DNA of 64,000 nt from a virus, in IMG/VR virus record IMGVR_UViG_3300028581_003594, positions 1-64,000 of that record; one strand, written 5' to 3'. Position numbers and translations under genes: made by a program. This document shows, one piece after another, positions 1 through 8,760 of this stretch; position 1 is the first letter of the stretch, and each line of letters starts with the position of its first letter. The notes under the pieces are model-generated. The model made no database searches, was not told the origin of the DNA, and was given only the letters and a program-made list of their open reading frames with translations.

Positions 1-521
1 ACAGCGTGCCAGTGATACAGGCCATGAACAAAGCATTAGATGTTGCCAAGCAAAAAGGCGACACGCAGATGATGCAGAACATCAAGCAGGACATCGAGCA
101 GGCACAGATCAGCCTGGACTCCGGCCAGAACCTGCAGTCGGTCAAAAACATGCAGGACAGATATGCCAAGTTCATGCCCGCGGATCTCAAGAAAGAGAAC
201 GAGAGCTTCAAGACTAAGATAATGGGCAAGATCATGCAGCCCATCCGAGATTACAACAAGCAGAACAACAGGCCCAAGGACAGCGAACAGGACAAGATGG
301 TGACAAAGCAGCCAGCCAAGGCAGAGCAGATGACATACCAAGAACATCTACAGGATAATTTAGAGATGGCGTTGGAAGTCACAGACATCACCGAAAAGCA
401 GGACGCATGCTACAGCAAGGTCAAATCCAGATACAAAGTTTGGCCCAGCGCCTATGCATCAGGCGCATTGGTGCGCTGCCGCAAGGTAGGCGCTGCCAAC
501 TGGGGCAACAAGAAAAAATGA
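1..521 (+). CDS. Phage protein with C-terminal Cys/basic domain, 5' partial
   Basis: The reading frame is open to the left edge, so the true start is probably outside the window (the first GTG inside is at 6). The visible part is a charged, helical, Gln/Lys-rich region followed by a short basic C-terminal domain with two cysteines and the string YASGALVRCRKVGAANWGN. I recall this ending as common in small proteins of marine phages, but no function is known to me. Its stop overlaps the next start as ATGA, so the two genes are translationally coupled. It could be a virion or DNA-associated protein; that is a guess. Confidence 0.7.
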   Translation, partial: SVPVIQAMNKALDVAKQKGDTQMMQNIKQDIEQAQISLDSGQNLQSVKNMQDRYAKFMPADLKKENESFKTKIMGKIMQPIRDYNKQNNRPKDSEQDKMVTKQPAKAEQMTYQEHLQDNLEMALEVTDITEKQDACYSKVKSRYKVWPSAYASGALVRCRKVGAANWGNKKK

Positions 522-904
522 GATATAAAGAAATCATAGAAGCATGTTGGCAGGGCTATGTCAAGAGGGGCATGAAACCCAAGGGCGGACGCATGGTTCC
601 CAACTGCGTTAAAAAAGAGGACATCGACATCTGCGTCAATTGTGGCAATCTAGTTTTCAATGAATCGCTGAATGAGGATCTCAAGAAATGGTTCAAGCAG
701 AAATGGGTGAGATTTGGTCCAGACGGCAAGATCAGGGGTGATTGTGCCAGGGGTAGCAGCAAGGAAGGCAAGCCCAAGTGCCTGCCCAGGAGCAAGGCCT
801 ATGCTATGGGCAAGAAGGGCCGAGCCAAAGCAGGGGCAAGGAAGCGCAGGCAGGATCCCAATGCCAACCGCAAAGGTGCTGCCAAAAACGTTAAAACCAA
901 GTGA
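518..904 (+). CDS. Small basic Cys-containing phage protein
   Basis: The ATG at 518 overlaps the preceding stop and is preferred to an in-frame ATG at 407 that would lie inside the upstream gene. The product is 128 aa. Residues 8-27 read CWQGYVKRGMKPKGGRMVPN, a phrase I recall from many aquatic phage proteins. A CVNC pair, then KWVRFGPDGKIRGDCAR and KPKCLPRSKA follow, and the tail is very Lys/Arg-rich. The spaced cysteines could bind a metal. It shares the Cys/basic character of its upstream neighbour. Function unknown. Confidence 0.75.
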   Translation: MRYKEIIEACWQGYVKRGMKPKGGRMVPNCVKKEDIDICVNCGNLVFNESLNEDLKKWFKQKWVRFGPDGKIRGDCARGSSKEGKPKCLPRSKAYAMGKKGRAKAGARKRRQDPNANRKGAAKNVKTK

Positions 905-965
905 TTTTTAAACATAAGCACTAGCACAAGCCCAAATAATAATATATTATTATAATACTGGTTTT

Positions 966-974
966 AATAAATAC
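966..974 (+). promoter_or_regulatory. Late-promoter-like AATAAATAC
   Basis: AATAAATAC resembles the T4 late promoter core TATAAATA and ends 5 nt before the ATG at 980. The same motif at the same distance occurs at five other gene starts in the window. Initiation 5-7 nt downstream would give an almost leaderless mRNA; there is no Shine-Dalgarno sequence here. A TATAAT at 951-956 has no matching -35. Confidence 0.6.
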
Positions 975-979
975 TTCAT

Positions 980-2083
980 ATGGCACGCAAATTTGAGCAC
1001 GACGATTTCGCAAAACTTGTAAAAAGACTCAATGAATTGAGCGATTTCTCCCCAGAAAAGGAACGCCAAGAACTGTTGGAAGCAGCAAAGAAAGAGCCCA
1101 GAGTGCTGGATGACAGATCAATATCATTGGCTGACATTGCCAAATTGGCCGGAATCAAGGAATTCAAGGAACCACCCAAGATATCAGCCAAGGCGGAAAA
1201 ATTAATTGAATCAATCACCGGCGAGAAGAGCGACATCACAAAGGCCATAGAAGAATCAGACAAGTCTATTGCGGGAAAAATCATCAAAGAAGCAAAAAAA
1301 GCAAGCAATAGGTTGTACAAAATCGCTGAACTGGAGGCAAAGTTGGCGGAACTCAAAGCCGAACAAAAAGAAGAACAGACATATGACGCAAAGACGTTCA
1401 GAGAAGTGGTGCAGAAAGACCTACAGGAATATATCAGATCATGTGACGAGTCAGCATTGGTTGAGCTCTACAACAGCATATCGGACAATGAGGCAGTCTA
1501 CAATGAGGAATCATCAAGCATTCTACTCAAGACTGAGGAAACTAAAGAGATCATAGCGGACGCGGAGAAGGTGGAGCAGGAAGTGATCGCAGAGAAAGAA
1601 AAGGCAGCGGAAGAAGTTGTCCAAGAAAAATCAGCAGAAACAGCCACACCCACATCCACATCCACAGCAACGAAAAGTGATGACATGATAATGGTCATCA
1701 AACCAGATGGCAAAGAAGGCGTCATTAAGGTCCCTGAGAAGTCGTGGCCGGAATATGAGAAACTGGGCTACGTGCAGGCAGAAGGCACCGATGAGGCATC
1801 AGGATACCAGGGCGAGACAGAACCAAGAGAATTAGCATTCAGGGCGAGAGGTGACTTCAGGCTGGACAGACCAGTGGACGAGAGATACGCAGACAGCATC
1901 AAGATGGAGCTGCAGGCCAAGGGCATCAAGGCAGATGTAGAACCAGATCCAACCGCCTACGATGGCTTCATAGTTCACACACTTGCCGATCCAGCAGCGG
2001 TTGAAAAAGCATTGACCGAACTGGACTTCATCGAATCCTCAGCACTGCCATACAAAGACCAGCTTTCCGAAGAAAAGAAATAA
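980..2083 (+). CDS. Ala/Glu/Lys-rich coiled-coil phage protein
   Basis: A 367-aa acidic, strongly helical protein that I do not recognise. Residues about 20-210 are rich in Lys, Glu and Ala, with likely coiled coils. A Thr/Ser/Pro linker near 220-232 leads to a C-terminal globular part (about 235-360) that starts with IKPDGKEGVIKVPEKSWPEY and ends in a region resembling a small alpha/beta fold. The gene follows an AATAAATAC late-type motif with no ribosome binding site, so it is probably a late protein. A scaffold or head-assembly role would suit the composition but is not shown. Confidence 0.75.
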   Translation: MARKFEHDDFAKLVKRLNELSDFSPEKERQELLEAAKKEPRVLDDRSISLADIAKLAGIKEFKEPPKISAKAEKLIESITGEKSDITKAIEESDKSIAGKIIKEAKKASNRLYKIAELEAKLAELKAEQKEEQTYDAKTFREVVQKDLQEYIRSCDESALVELYNSISDNEAVYNEESSSILLKTEETKEIIADAEKVEQEVIAEKEKAAEEVVQEKSAETATPTSTSTATKSDDMIMVIKPDGKEGVIKVPEKSWPEYEKLGYVQAEGTDEASGYQGETEPRELAFRARGDFRLDRPVDERYADSIKMELQAKGIKADVEPDPTAYDGFIVHTLADPAAVEKALTELDFIESSALPYKDQLSEEKK

Positions 2084-2086
2084 TCA

Positions 2087-2095
2087 AATAAATAC
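2087..2095 (+). promoter_or_regulatory. Late-promoter-like AATAAATAC
   Basis: AATAAATAC ends 6 nt before the ATG at 2102, repeating the arrangement at 966-974. It sits in the short gap after the stop at 2083. Confidence 0.6.
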
Positions 2096-2101
2096 AAGCA
2101 G

Positions 2102-2431
2102 ATGAGCAGCATACCAATATTTTCCTACAAGCAATACCTGGACGACATGATGAGGCTGAAGGACCACGGCCACGTGGGCACGGACGCCCAGGTGCAGAGG
2201 CCAATCAGCGCAGGATCCAGGGGTCTGCAGAGGGCTCAGGGCTTCATGGATGACCCAGTGCACCTAATGGGTGAAGACAGCAAAAAAATTACCAAATCCG
2301 CAGCAATAAACGCCATTGTAGAGAACATCACTTACTGCAGCGAGTCCGGCAAGTTGATCTTACCAGAAGAGATAAAGGGCAAGGCACGGCAGTGGTTCCA
2401 GTCTCGCTGGGCCAGTCTCACAAAAAAGTAA
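2102..2431 (+). CDS. Small phage protein, unknown
   Basis: A 109-aa protein with no motif I recognise. The start is the only ATG after the AATAAATAC motif. The N-terminal half has charged and Gly/Gln segments (SAGSRGLQRAQG); the C-terminal half is helical and ends KARQWFQSRWASLTKK, reminiscent of the KKWFKQKWV segment of the protein at 518-904. It precedes an early-type promoter, so it closes the first late-type group. Confidence 0.7.
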   Translation: MSSIPIFSYKQYLDDMMRLKDHGHVGTDAQVQRPISAGSRGLQRAQGFMDDPVHLMGEDSKKITKSAAINAIVENITYCSESGKLILPEEIKGKARQWFQSRWASLTKK

Positions 2432-2460
2432 TTGATTTAATATCTCCCACATAGTATAAT
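2432..2460 (+). promoter_or_regulatory. Sigma70-like promoter for the dsbA-like/polymerase operon
   Basis: TTGATT at 2432-2437, a 17-nt spacer and TATAAT at 2455-2460. The leader carries AAGGAG at 2477-2482, 5 nt before the ATG at 2488. This is a conventional promoter with a leader, unlike the leaderless ones elsewhere in the window. Confidence 0.75.
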
Positions 2461-2487
2461 ACAAGCAATAATAACGAAGGAGATAAG

Positions 2488-2745
2488 ATGTCTGGAAGAA
2501 ATTTCAACGAAGCGGAAAAAACCAAACTGATACAACTGATCAAGGAAGGCTCACAGGTCATGGGCGAGATCGATGATCTCAAGAGCGGCCTCAAGGACAC
2601 TGTCAAGGCATTGTCGGAGGAACTTGAGCTGAAGCCGGCGCTGATCAACAAGGCCATCTCAATAGCTCACAGAGACAACTACAAGGCAGTGGCGGACGAC
2701 ATGGACATGTTGGACAGCATACTGGCAGCGGCGGGCAAGATCTAG
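2488..2745 (+). CDS. dsbA: DsbA-like double-stranded DNA-binding protein
   Basis: An 85-aa acidic-basic helical protein. In T4, DsbA binds double-stranded DNA and stimulates late transcription. The pattern of an N-terminal amphipathic helix (TKLIQLIKEG), a second helix (DDLKSGLKDTVKALSEEL) and a final part with NKAISIAHRDNYKAVADD matches the T4 protein in length and in the HxDN-containing segment. It has its own sigma70-like promoter and AAGGAG site, and it overlaps the next gene by 1 nt. The assignment is by remembered pattern, so homology is likely rather than certain. Confidence 0.55.
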   Translation: MSGRNFNEAEKTKLIQLIKEGSQVMGEIDDLKSGLKDTVKALSEELELKPALINKAISIAHRDNYKAVADDMDMLDSILAAAGKI

Positions 2746-3026
2746 TGTATGGCGTCGTAAGAGAATTCTGGATACAGAGCTATCGCACAGATAGGACGGC
2801 ATTCTATTACGAACTGATATCACTGCTATTCACCGTGGCTGGATCAATAATGTTGACGTTCACTAGTCCCCATCCACAGATGCAGCTGGTGTTTCCTCTC
2901 TATCTTATTGGCTCTGTCACCATGGCCTATTCTGCCTATCGCAGGCGAAACCTATGGATAACTACGCTTGCCGGATGGTTCACCATAATGAACTGCATCG
3001 GCAACTACTTGGTATTTTTTAAATGA
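2745..3026 (+). CDS. Small integral membrane protein
   Basis: A 93-aa protein starting at a GTG that shares its first base with the preceding stop. Two or three hydrophobic segments are visible: about 22-40 (LISLLFTVAGSIMLTF), 49-64 (VFPLYLIGSVTMAYSA) and 73-92 (LAGWFTIMNCIGNYLVFF), separated by an Arg-rich loop (YRRRN) that should be cytoplasmic. It overlaps the polymerase start as ATGA. Such small membrane proteins next to replication genes may help membrane attachment or nucleotide-precursor transport, but nothing specific is visible. Confidence 0.7.
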   Translation: MYGVVREFWIQSYRTDRTAFYYELISLLFTVAGSIMLTFTSPHPQMQLVFPLYLIGSVTMAYSAYRRRNLWITTLAGWFTIMNCIGNYLVFFK

Positions 3027-5689
3027 GCTACATAGACGCATACTATCGCAGGGACGACGACAAGGTGTTGGTTGTGGAGCGTGACGCCACGGGCAAAAGG
3101 AAATTCGTGGACTACGATGCCAGATATGTGTTCTATTATCCCGACGCCCGAGGCAAGCACAGGAGCATACACGGAGAAACTTTGCAGAAGGTCACTTGCG
3201 GCTCATTCAAGGAATTCATAAAAGAACAAAAGATCAGGAGCAACAAGAAACTTTATGAGCAGGACATCAATCCTGTGTTCCGCTGTCTGGAGGAGAATTA
3301 TCTGGGCAAGGATGCTCCAAAACTCAACATAGTGTTCTTTGACATTGAGGTGGACTTTGATCCACAGCGAGGATATTCCACCACCGACGACCCTTTCATG
3401 CCCATAACGGCGATCACCTGTTACCTCAACTGGACTGACCAACTGGTCACATTCGCGGTGCCGCCCAAGGGACTCAGCATGGCAGATGCCAAGCTGCAGG
3501 TGGAGAGATTCAGCAACGTGATGCTGTTTGAGAAAGAAAAGGACATGCTGGACGCTTTTCTGACCTTGGTGGACGAGGGCGATGTTATCAGTGGATGGAA
3601 CTCGGAAGGATACGACATACCTTACACAGTGGGCAGGATCCAAAAGGTATTGAGCTCAGACGACACGAGGAGACTGTGCTTCTGGGGAGAGAAACCCAAG
3701 AAGAGAACATTTGAGAAATATGGCAGGGAACAGATCAGTTATGATCTTATAGGCAGGGTGCACCTGGACCTATTGGAGTTGTATAGGAAGTACACCTATG
3801 AGGAGAGGCATTCTTATCGTTTGGATGCGATAGGCGAATGGGAACTGGATGAGAAGAAGACTGTTTATGAGGGATCACTGGACCAGTTGTACAACAATGA
3901 CTTTGGCATGTTCATAGAATACAACCGACAGGACTGCGACCTGTTGGCCAAATTAGAGAAGAAATTAAAATTCATTGAGCTGGCCAATGAGATCGCACAC
4001 CAGAACACAGTGCTGCTGCAGACCACCATGGGAGCAGTGGCAGTCACAGAGCAGGCCATCATCAATGAGGCGCACAGGAGAGGCATGATAGTGCCGGGCA
4101 GAATCAAGAGAGATGATTCCGCGCCAATCGAGACAGCGGCGGGAGCATATGTGGCCTATCCCAAGAAGGGCATACATGACTGGATAGGATCCGTGGACAT
4201 AAACTCACTGTATCCTTCCGTGATCAGGGCCTTGAACATGGGTCCGGAAACCATCGTGGGACAGATACGTCCTGTGATCACGTCAGCGGAGATAAACAGG
4301 GCCAAGCACCAGGGCAAGTCGTTCGCTACGGCATGGGAAGGGCAGTTCGGTTGCTGGGAGTACCAGGCAGTGATGAACAAGGACAAGGGCACGGAACTGA
4401 TCATTGATTGGGAAGATGGCACCAGTGTCAGGATGAGCGCGGCACAACTGCATGACCTTGTGTTCGACGGCAACAGGCAGTGGATGATCTCTGCCAACGG
4501 AACCATATTCACCTATGAGTTCGAGGGGGTGATACCAGGCTTGTTGAAGAGGTGGTACGCTGAGAGGAAAGAGATGCAAAAAAGAATGAGTGAGTGTGGA
4601 GACAATGCTATTGAACGAGAGTTTTGGGATAAAAGACAATTGGTTAAAAAAATTAATCTAAACTCTCTGTATGGCGCAATTCTAAATCCGGGCTGTCGTT
4701 TCTTTGACATGCGTATTGGACAAAGTGTAACACTAACTGGCAGATGTATCACACAACACATGGCTGCTAAAACCAATGAGATCATAGCAGGCAAATACGA
4801 TCACTTAGGTGAGAGTGTGATATATGGGGACACAGACTCTGTATATTTTTCTGCGTATGCTACATTGAAAAAAGAAATAGATAGTGGGCAGATACCATGG
4901 GGCAAGGAGAACACGATCGCACTGTATGATCGAATTGCTGAAGAAGTAAATGGCACGTTCACTACGTTCATGACCAAGTCATTCCATTGCCCCAAGACCC
5001 GGGGTGATGTCATACGAGCGGGCAGAGAATTGGTGGCCAGCAAAGGACTTTTTATAACCAAAAAAAGATATGCATTGTTGTATTTCGACAAGGAGGGAGA
5101 GCGTGTGGACACGGCGGGCAAGGAAGGCAAGGTCAAGGCCATGGGCCTGGATCTCAAGCGTTCTGACACTCCGGTGTTCGTGCAGGACTTCCTCAGCGAG
5201 ATATTGTATCTGGTGCTGGTGGGCAAGACCGAGACAGAGGTGTTGGACAAGATCAAGCAGTTCCGCGCGGAATTCAAATCAAGGCCGGGCTGGGAGAAGG
5301 GTTCGCCCAAGCGTGCCAACAACGTCACAGAGTACCACGAGGAAGAGAAGAAGAAGGGCAAGGCCAACATGCCTGGACACGTCAGGGCTTCGATCAACTG
5401 GAATCGTTGCAGAGAGCTGTACGGGGATCGATACAGCATGCCGATACTGGATGGCGCCAAGGTCATAGTGTGCAAATTGAGGAACAATCCACTGGGCTAC
5501 ACTTCCATAGCATATCCCGTGGACGAACAGAGATTGCCTGAATGGTTCAAGGAATTGCCGTTTGATTCGGATGGCATGGAGGAGAGCGTGCTGGATGGCA
5601 AGATAGAGAATCTCATCGGCGTGCTGGAATGGGACGTGAGATCCACAGAGACGGGAAACACATTTAACAAACTATTCGAGATGGCGTGA
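3023..5689 (+). CDS. 43: Family B replicative DNA polymerase (T4 gp43 type)
   Basis: An 888-aa polymerase, close to the 898 aa of T4 gp43, carrying both proofreading and synthesis domains. Exo I is FFDIEVDFD (Asp107, Glu109), Exo II lies near 190 (SGWNSEGYDIPY) and Exo III is YNRQDCDLL near 299-307. Polymerase motif A is DINSLYPS near 392, motif B is KINLNSLYG near 543 and motif C is YGDTDSVYF near 601. All catalytic aspartates are present and I see no intein or intron. DNA from about 4590 to 4880, covering motifs B and C, is clearly more AT-rich than the flanks. It would work with the clamp encoded at 6576-7313. Confidence 0.97.
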   Translation: MSYIDAYYRRDDDKVLVVERDATGKRKFVDYDARYVFYYPDARGKHRSIHGETLQKVTCGSFKEFIKEQKIRSNKKLYEQDINPVFRCLEENYLGKDAPKLNIVFFDIEVDFDPQRGYSTTDDPFMPITAITCYLNWTDQLVTFAVPPKGLSMADAKLQVERFSNVMLFEKEKDMLDAFLTLVDEGDVISGWNSEGYDIPYTVGRIQKVLSSDDTRRLCFWGEKPKKRTFEKYGREQISYDLIGRVHLDLLELYRKYTYEERHSYRLDAIGEWELDEKKTVYEGSLDQLYNNDFGMFIEYNRQDCDLLAKLEKKLKFIELANEIAHQNTVLLQTTMGAVAVTEQAIINEAHRRGMIVPGRIKRDDSAPIETAAGAYVAYPKKGIHDWIGSVDINSLYPSVIRALNMGPETIVGQIRPVITSAEINRAKHQGKSFATAWEGQFGCWEYQAVMNKDKGTELIIDWEDGTSVRMSAAQLHDLVFDGNRQWMISANGTIFTYEFEGVIPGLLKRWYAERKEMQKRMSECGDNAIEREFWDKRQLVKKINLNSLYGAILNPGCRFFDMRIGQSVTLTGRCITQHMAAKTNEIIAGKYDHLGESVIYGDTDSVYFSAYATLKKEIDSGQIPWGKENTIALYDRIAEEVNGTFTTFMTKSFHCPKTRGDVIRAGRELVASKGLFITKKRYALLYFDKEGERVDTAGKEGKVKAMGLDLKRSDTPVFVQDFLSEILYLVLVGKTETEVLDKIKQFRAEFKSRPGWEKGSPKRANNVTEYHEEEKKKGKANMPGHVRASINWNRCRELYGDRYSMPILDGAKVIVCKLRNNPLGYTSIAYPVDEQRLPEWFKELPFDSDGMEESVLDGKIENLIGVLEWDVRSTETGNTFNKLFEMA

Positions 5690-6507
5690 TGCTGAGCATT
5701 GAGGAGATAAAATTAACCATAGAGAAACTGGAGAAGATCAAGGGTCATGACTTCCAGAAGCTGATAGACGACAATCTAAAGATACTCAGAGCCCTGGCCA
5801 TGGCCGTTGACATGAACAACGAGGACCAGATAAACAGGTTGGACAAGACCAAGGACTGGTACGCCGCTGACCTGGAGTGGAGGCATGCCAGGCATGACCT
5901 GCTGCACGACCAGATGTTGTTTGACAGCATAGTGCTCAAGATCAACAACTTCGGCAAGGCCGGGGAGTCCGCACATCTGTGCAACAGCTTGGAGATAGGA
6001 CCCGGCTATGGAAAATTCAGCAAGTGTTTCCTGGCCTGGAGGCTGAACTATTTCGTTGACGTGGTTCCGCACACCCAGACCAAGGTAAAGAAACTGTTCC
6101 TGCCACCGCACCTGCAATTTGTAAAATTTCATCTGACCAATTGGACCGCGTGCCCTGACATACCCAGCAACTCGGTAAATTTTGTGTTCAGCTGGGACAC
6201 ATTTCCATTCTTCACGCAGCAGCACATAAAATTATATCTCAAGGACATACACAGGGTCACTTTGCCCGGCGGCTATGTTTTCCTGCACTATGCCAACTGC
6301 GAATATGATCATGACCTCAACGAGGCCAAGCGTGGTTATTGGAACTACAACACCAAATCGGCCATGACCCAACTGATCAAAGAATGCGGATATAAAGTGA
6401 TAGAGATGAACCAGTTCAAATCTGGCGCCAACTATGCCATATTCCAGAAACCCGGCAATGACAATCCCGTGCTGTACAAGGTAATGGAAATTCCAGCTAA
6501 AAAATAA
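5689..6507 (+). CDS. SAM-dependent methyltransferase-like protein
   Basis: The 272-aa product has a helical N-terminus (1-95) and then a class I methyltransferase Rossmann core. SLEIGPGYGKFSK near 100 is motif I, NSVNFVFSWDTFPFF near 166 fits motif IV, and LPGGYVFLHY near 198 is the usual strand after the catalytic region. The ATG at 5689 overlaps the polymerase TGA; a GTG at 5686 would add one residue. The substrate cannot be read from sequence. Lying between polymerase and clamp it could act on DNA, but the core also resembles small-molecule or sugar methyltransferases of the phage's glycan genes. Confidence 0.75.
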   Translation: MLSIEEIKLTIEKLEKIKGHDFQKLIDDNLKILRALAMAVDMNNEDQINRLDKTKDWYAADLEWRHARHDLLHDQMLFDSIVLKINNFGKAGESAHLCNSLEIGPGYGKFSKCFLAWRLNYFVDVVPHTQTKVKKLFLPPHLQFVKFHLTNWTACPDIPSNSVNFVFSWDTFPFFTQQHIKLYLKDIHRVTLPGGYVFLHYANCEYDHDLNEAKRGYWNYNTKSAMTQLIKECGYKVIEMNQFKSGANYAIFQKPGNDNPVLYKVMEIPAKK

Positions 6508-6514
6508 TTTAGGC

Positions 6515-6543
6515 TTGATTTCTATCTAAATATCCTATACAAT
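6515..6543 (+). promoter_or_regulatory. Sigma70-like promoter before the clamp gene
   Basis: TTGATT at 6515-6520, a 17-nt spacer and TACAAT at 6538-6543. The clamp ATG is 32 nt further on at 6576. There is no strong Shine-Dalgarno sequence in the AT-rich leader. Confidence 0.6.
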
Positions 6544-6575
6544 TTAATTTTTAACTTTAAAGAACAGGCAAACAC

Positions 6576-7313
6576 ATGATAGACGTATTGAGAGACATAG
6601 TCAAGCACACATACGGTCTGGGCTTCCTGGAGCTGGTCAAGATCACTGGCACAGATGCTGAGACCGCGATCGATTCCATGGCCGAGGATCGATCAGTGAT
6701 ACTGCAGGGCACATTCAAACAGGCACAAACAGGATTGACAGGCACATTTGGAATGCCACAATTGAATAAATTAGATATTCATTTGAAATGTCCTGAATAC
6801 AAAGACAAAGCGAATATTTCAGTCATCAAAGGCAATCGCAATGGTGCCGAGGTACCTGTGGGCATACACTTTGCAAATGAAAAAGGTGATTTCAAAAATG
6901 ATTATCGTTTCATGAACGCTGAGATAATCAACGAGAAATTGAAGACCATCAAGTTCAAGGGTGTCAAATGGGACGTGGAGATCGAACCCACAGTGGCGGG
7001 CGTACAGAGATTCAACTTCCAATCGGTGGCAAACACAGAACATAATACATTCGTTGTGAGAACAGACAATGGCAATTTGATATTCACATTTGGTGATCAA
7101 GCATCACATGGTGGAGAATTCACATTCGCCACGGGAGTCAAGGGCAGCCTTAACAAAGGTTGGAGTTGGCCGGTGGCACAGGTTCTACAAATATTAAAAC
7201 TGTCTGATTCTGCCAAGGTCACTCTGCATTTCTCCAATGAAGGTGCAATGCAAGTCACAGTGGATTCGGGAGTGGGTGTATATCGTTACATCATACCAGC
7301 ACAGGCACAATAA
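6576..7313 (+). CDS. 45: Sliding clamp (T4 gp45 type)
   Basis: A 245-aa protein of the length and overall beta-rich pattern of marine T4-like sliding clamps (T4 gp45 has 228 aa). In this family three subunits form a ring that tethers the polymerase to DNA and, in T4, also activates late transcription. The internal beta strands (KLDIHLKCP, ANISVIKG, TFVVRTDNGNLIFTFG) and the C-terminal VTVDSGVGVYRYIIP fit two clamp domains. It follows the polymerase region, has its own promoter, and its stop overlaps the DpdA-like start. No gp44/gp62 loader lies inside the window. Confidence 0.8.
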   Translation: MIDVLRDIVKHTYGLGFLELVKITGTDAETAIDSMAEDRSVILQGTFKQAQTGLTGTFGMPQLNKLDIHLKCPEYKDKANISVIKGNRNGAEVPVGIHFANEKGDFKNDYRFMNAEIINEKLKTIKFKGVKWDVEIEPTVAGVQRFNFQSVANTEHNTFVVRTDNGNLIFTFGDQASHGGEFTFATGVKGSLNKGWSWPVAQVLQILKLSDSAKVTLHFSNEGAMQVTVDSGVGVYRYIIPAQAQ

Positions 7314-8758
7314 TGTCAAACATAGGGCAGGAACATCTAGGACCTTTGAACAGGGACTTCGCCAAGTTCTTGCCAGCGATATCTAATTTCTACAACACCT
7401 TCGTCAGCAAACAGAGAGCGAAAGGTGATCACATACCCCGAGAAAGGCTACCCAAAGGTTTTGAGAATGGCGTTGAAGGATTGAATTTCCTCAATCCAGA
7501 AAAGGGTTATTTCACCTATGACGTGGGCCTATACTCAGCAGGACATGCTTGCCTAGATGTGGAAAAAGCACCTGTGGCCGACAGCATGTGTATACAGAGA
7601 GATAGAAAATTCTCTACCATAGTGGGAGATTCGGGCGGATATCAGATAGGCAGAGGAGTTATCAATTTTGATTGGCAAGACTTCGAGGGCAACAAGGCCA
7701 ACAAAGTTAGAAGTGATATATTAAATTGGTTAGAACTAACTGCCGACTGGTCCATGACACTGGACGTGCCAACCTGGGCGGCAGATGAATTGAATTCTCC
7801 CAAGACAGGATTAAAGAGTTTCCGAGACACTCTAAATGGCACAATCTATAACAATAAGTTCTTTCAAAAAAATAGATTGGGACAAACTAAATTTTTAAAC
7901 GTTCTCCAAGGTGATGATTGGGAAACAGCACAAACATGGTATGATGCCATCAAAGATTTTGAGTTTGAAGGTTGGGCAATGGGTGGTATCAACATGTGTG
8001 ACATGGAAGTACTGTTAAAAAGATTGATCATAATGAGAGATGAAAAGAAATTAGACAAGAAAAATTGGATACACGTGTTGGGTACATCACAATTGGACTG
8101 GGCTTGTTTCTTGACACAGATCCAGAGACAATTGAGAGAACATGTCAATCCAGATGTCACAATCAGCTTTGATTCAGCATCGGCTTTCTTGAGCACTGCC
8201 AATGGGCTGGTCTATACGCACAATCTATTCACTCCTAAAAGATGGAGTTACATCATGGAGAAAGCACCAGATGACAAGAGATTAAAAGGCAGCACTATAC
8301 CATTCCCATTCAAGAGTGCTATTGGCAACCGATTGAACATGGGAGATGTTTGTTGGTATGGTCCGGGCGACCTAAATAAAAACGACAAGGAAGGCAAGAC
8401 TGCCTGGGACTCATTCAGTTATTGTTTGATGATGGCACACAATGTTTATAATCATATCACTGCAGTGCAGATTGCCAATGACATGAATGACATCGAATCA
8501 ATCAAACATCAACCCCAAGCGAAACACTGGAGAAAGATCAAGGATTCGGACAACACGGATCAAATGAGCGACTTCGTTCCAAGGAACATATTGTATTTCA
8601 ACACATTTGTCAAAGAGGTATTTGAATCTGAGAAGCCCATGGAATTGATCAGTTCCAACACATCATTCCTGGCAGATCTCAGAGGCACGAGATGGCAGAG
8701 GGCCACAGGTGGTGGCAAGGGCAAAAACAACTTCAGTTCATTATTCGAAGGAGCATAA
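7313..8758 (+). CDS. dpdA: DpdA-type DNA guanine transglycosylase
   Basis: A 481-aa protein related to tRNA-guanine transglycosylase (TGT). DpdA enzymes of this group exchange guanine in DNA for a 7-deazaguanine such as preQ0. TGT-like motifs run in order: DSGGYQI near 106 (general-base Asp), LDVPTWA near 150, VLQGDDW near 197, WAMGGI near 221, HVLGTS near 254, and FDSASAFLSTANGLVYT near 286-302, which aligns with the TGT nucleophile block D-x2-x-P-T-R-x-A-R-x-G-x2-[FY]-T. The C-terminal CxC-x2-C zinc site of tRNA TGT is not evident, which favours a DNA-acting enzyme. The nearby FolE, QueD-like, QueE and YhhQ genes support the role. Confidence 0.85.
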   Translation: MSNIGQEHLGPLNRDFAKFLPAISNFYNTFVSKQRAKGDHIPRERLPKGFENGVEGLNFLNPEKGYFTYDVGLYSAGHACLDVEKAPVADSMCIQRDRKFSTIVGDSGGYQIGRGVINFDWQDFEGNKANKVRSDILNWLELTADWSMTLDVPTWAADELNSPKTGLKSFRDTLNGTIYNNKFFQKNRLGQTKFLNVLQGDDWETAQTWYDAIKDFEFEGWAMGGINMCDMEVLLKRLIIMRDEKKLDKKNWIHVLGTSQLDWACFLTQIQRQLREHVNPDVTISFDSASAFLSTANGLVYTHNLFTPKRWSYIMEKAPDDKRLKGSTIPFPFKSAIGNRLNMGDVCWYGPGDLNKNDKEGKTAWDSFSYCLMMAHNVYNHITAVQIANDMNDIESIKHQPQAKHWRKIKDSDNTDQMSDFVPRNILYFNTFVKEVFESEKPMELISSNTSFLADLRGTRWQRATGGGKGKNNFSSLFEGA

Positions 8759-8760
8759 AC

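Noticed and set aside
951-956. TATAAT upstream of the gene at 980 as a sigma70 promoter
   Set aside because: No TTGA-like -35 at 16-18 nt and the region is generally AT-rich; the AATAAATAC motif is a better explanation.
4590-4880. Intein or intron in the polymerase motif B/C region
   Set aside because: The reading frame runs uninterrupted through KINLNSLYG and YGDTDS with normal spacing; no splice or intein motif is present.
4801-5487. Minus-strand open frame of 228 codons inside the polymerase gene
   Set aside because: It is antisense to the catalytic palm and C-terminal region of a clear polymerase and has low-complexity Ser/Leu composition.
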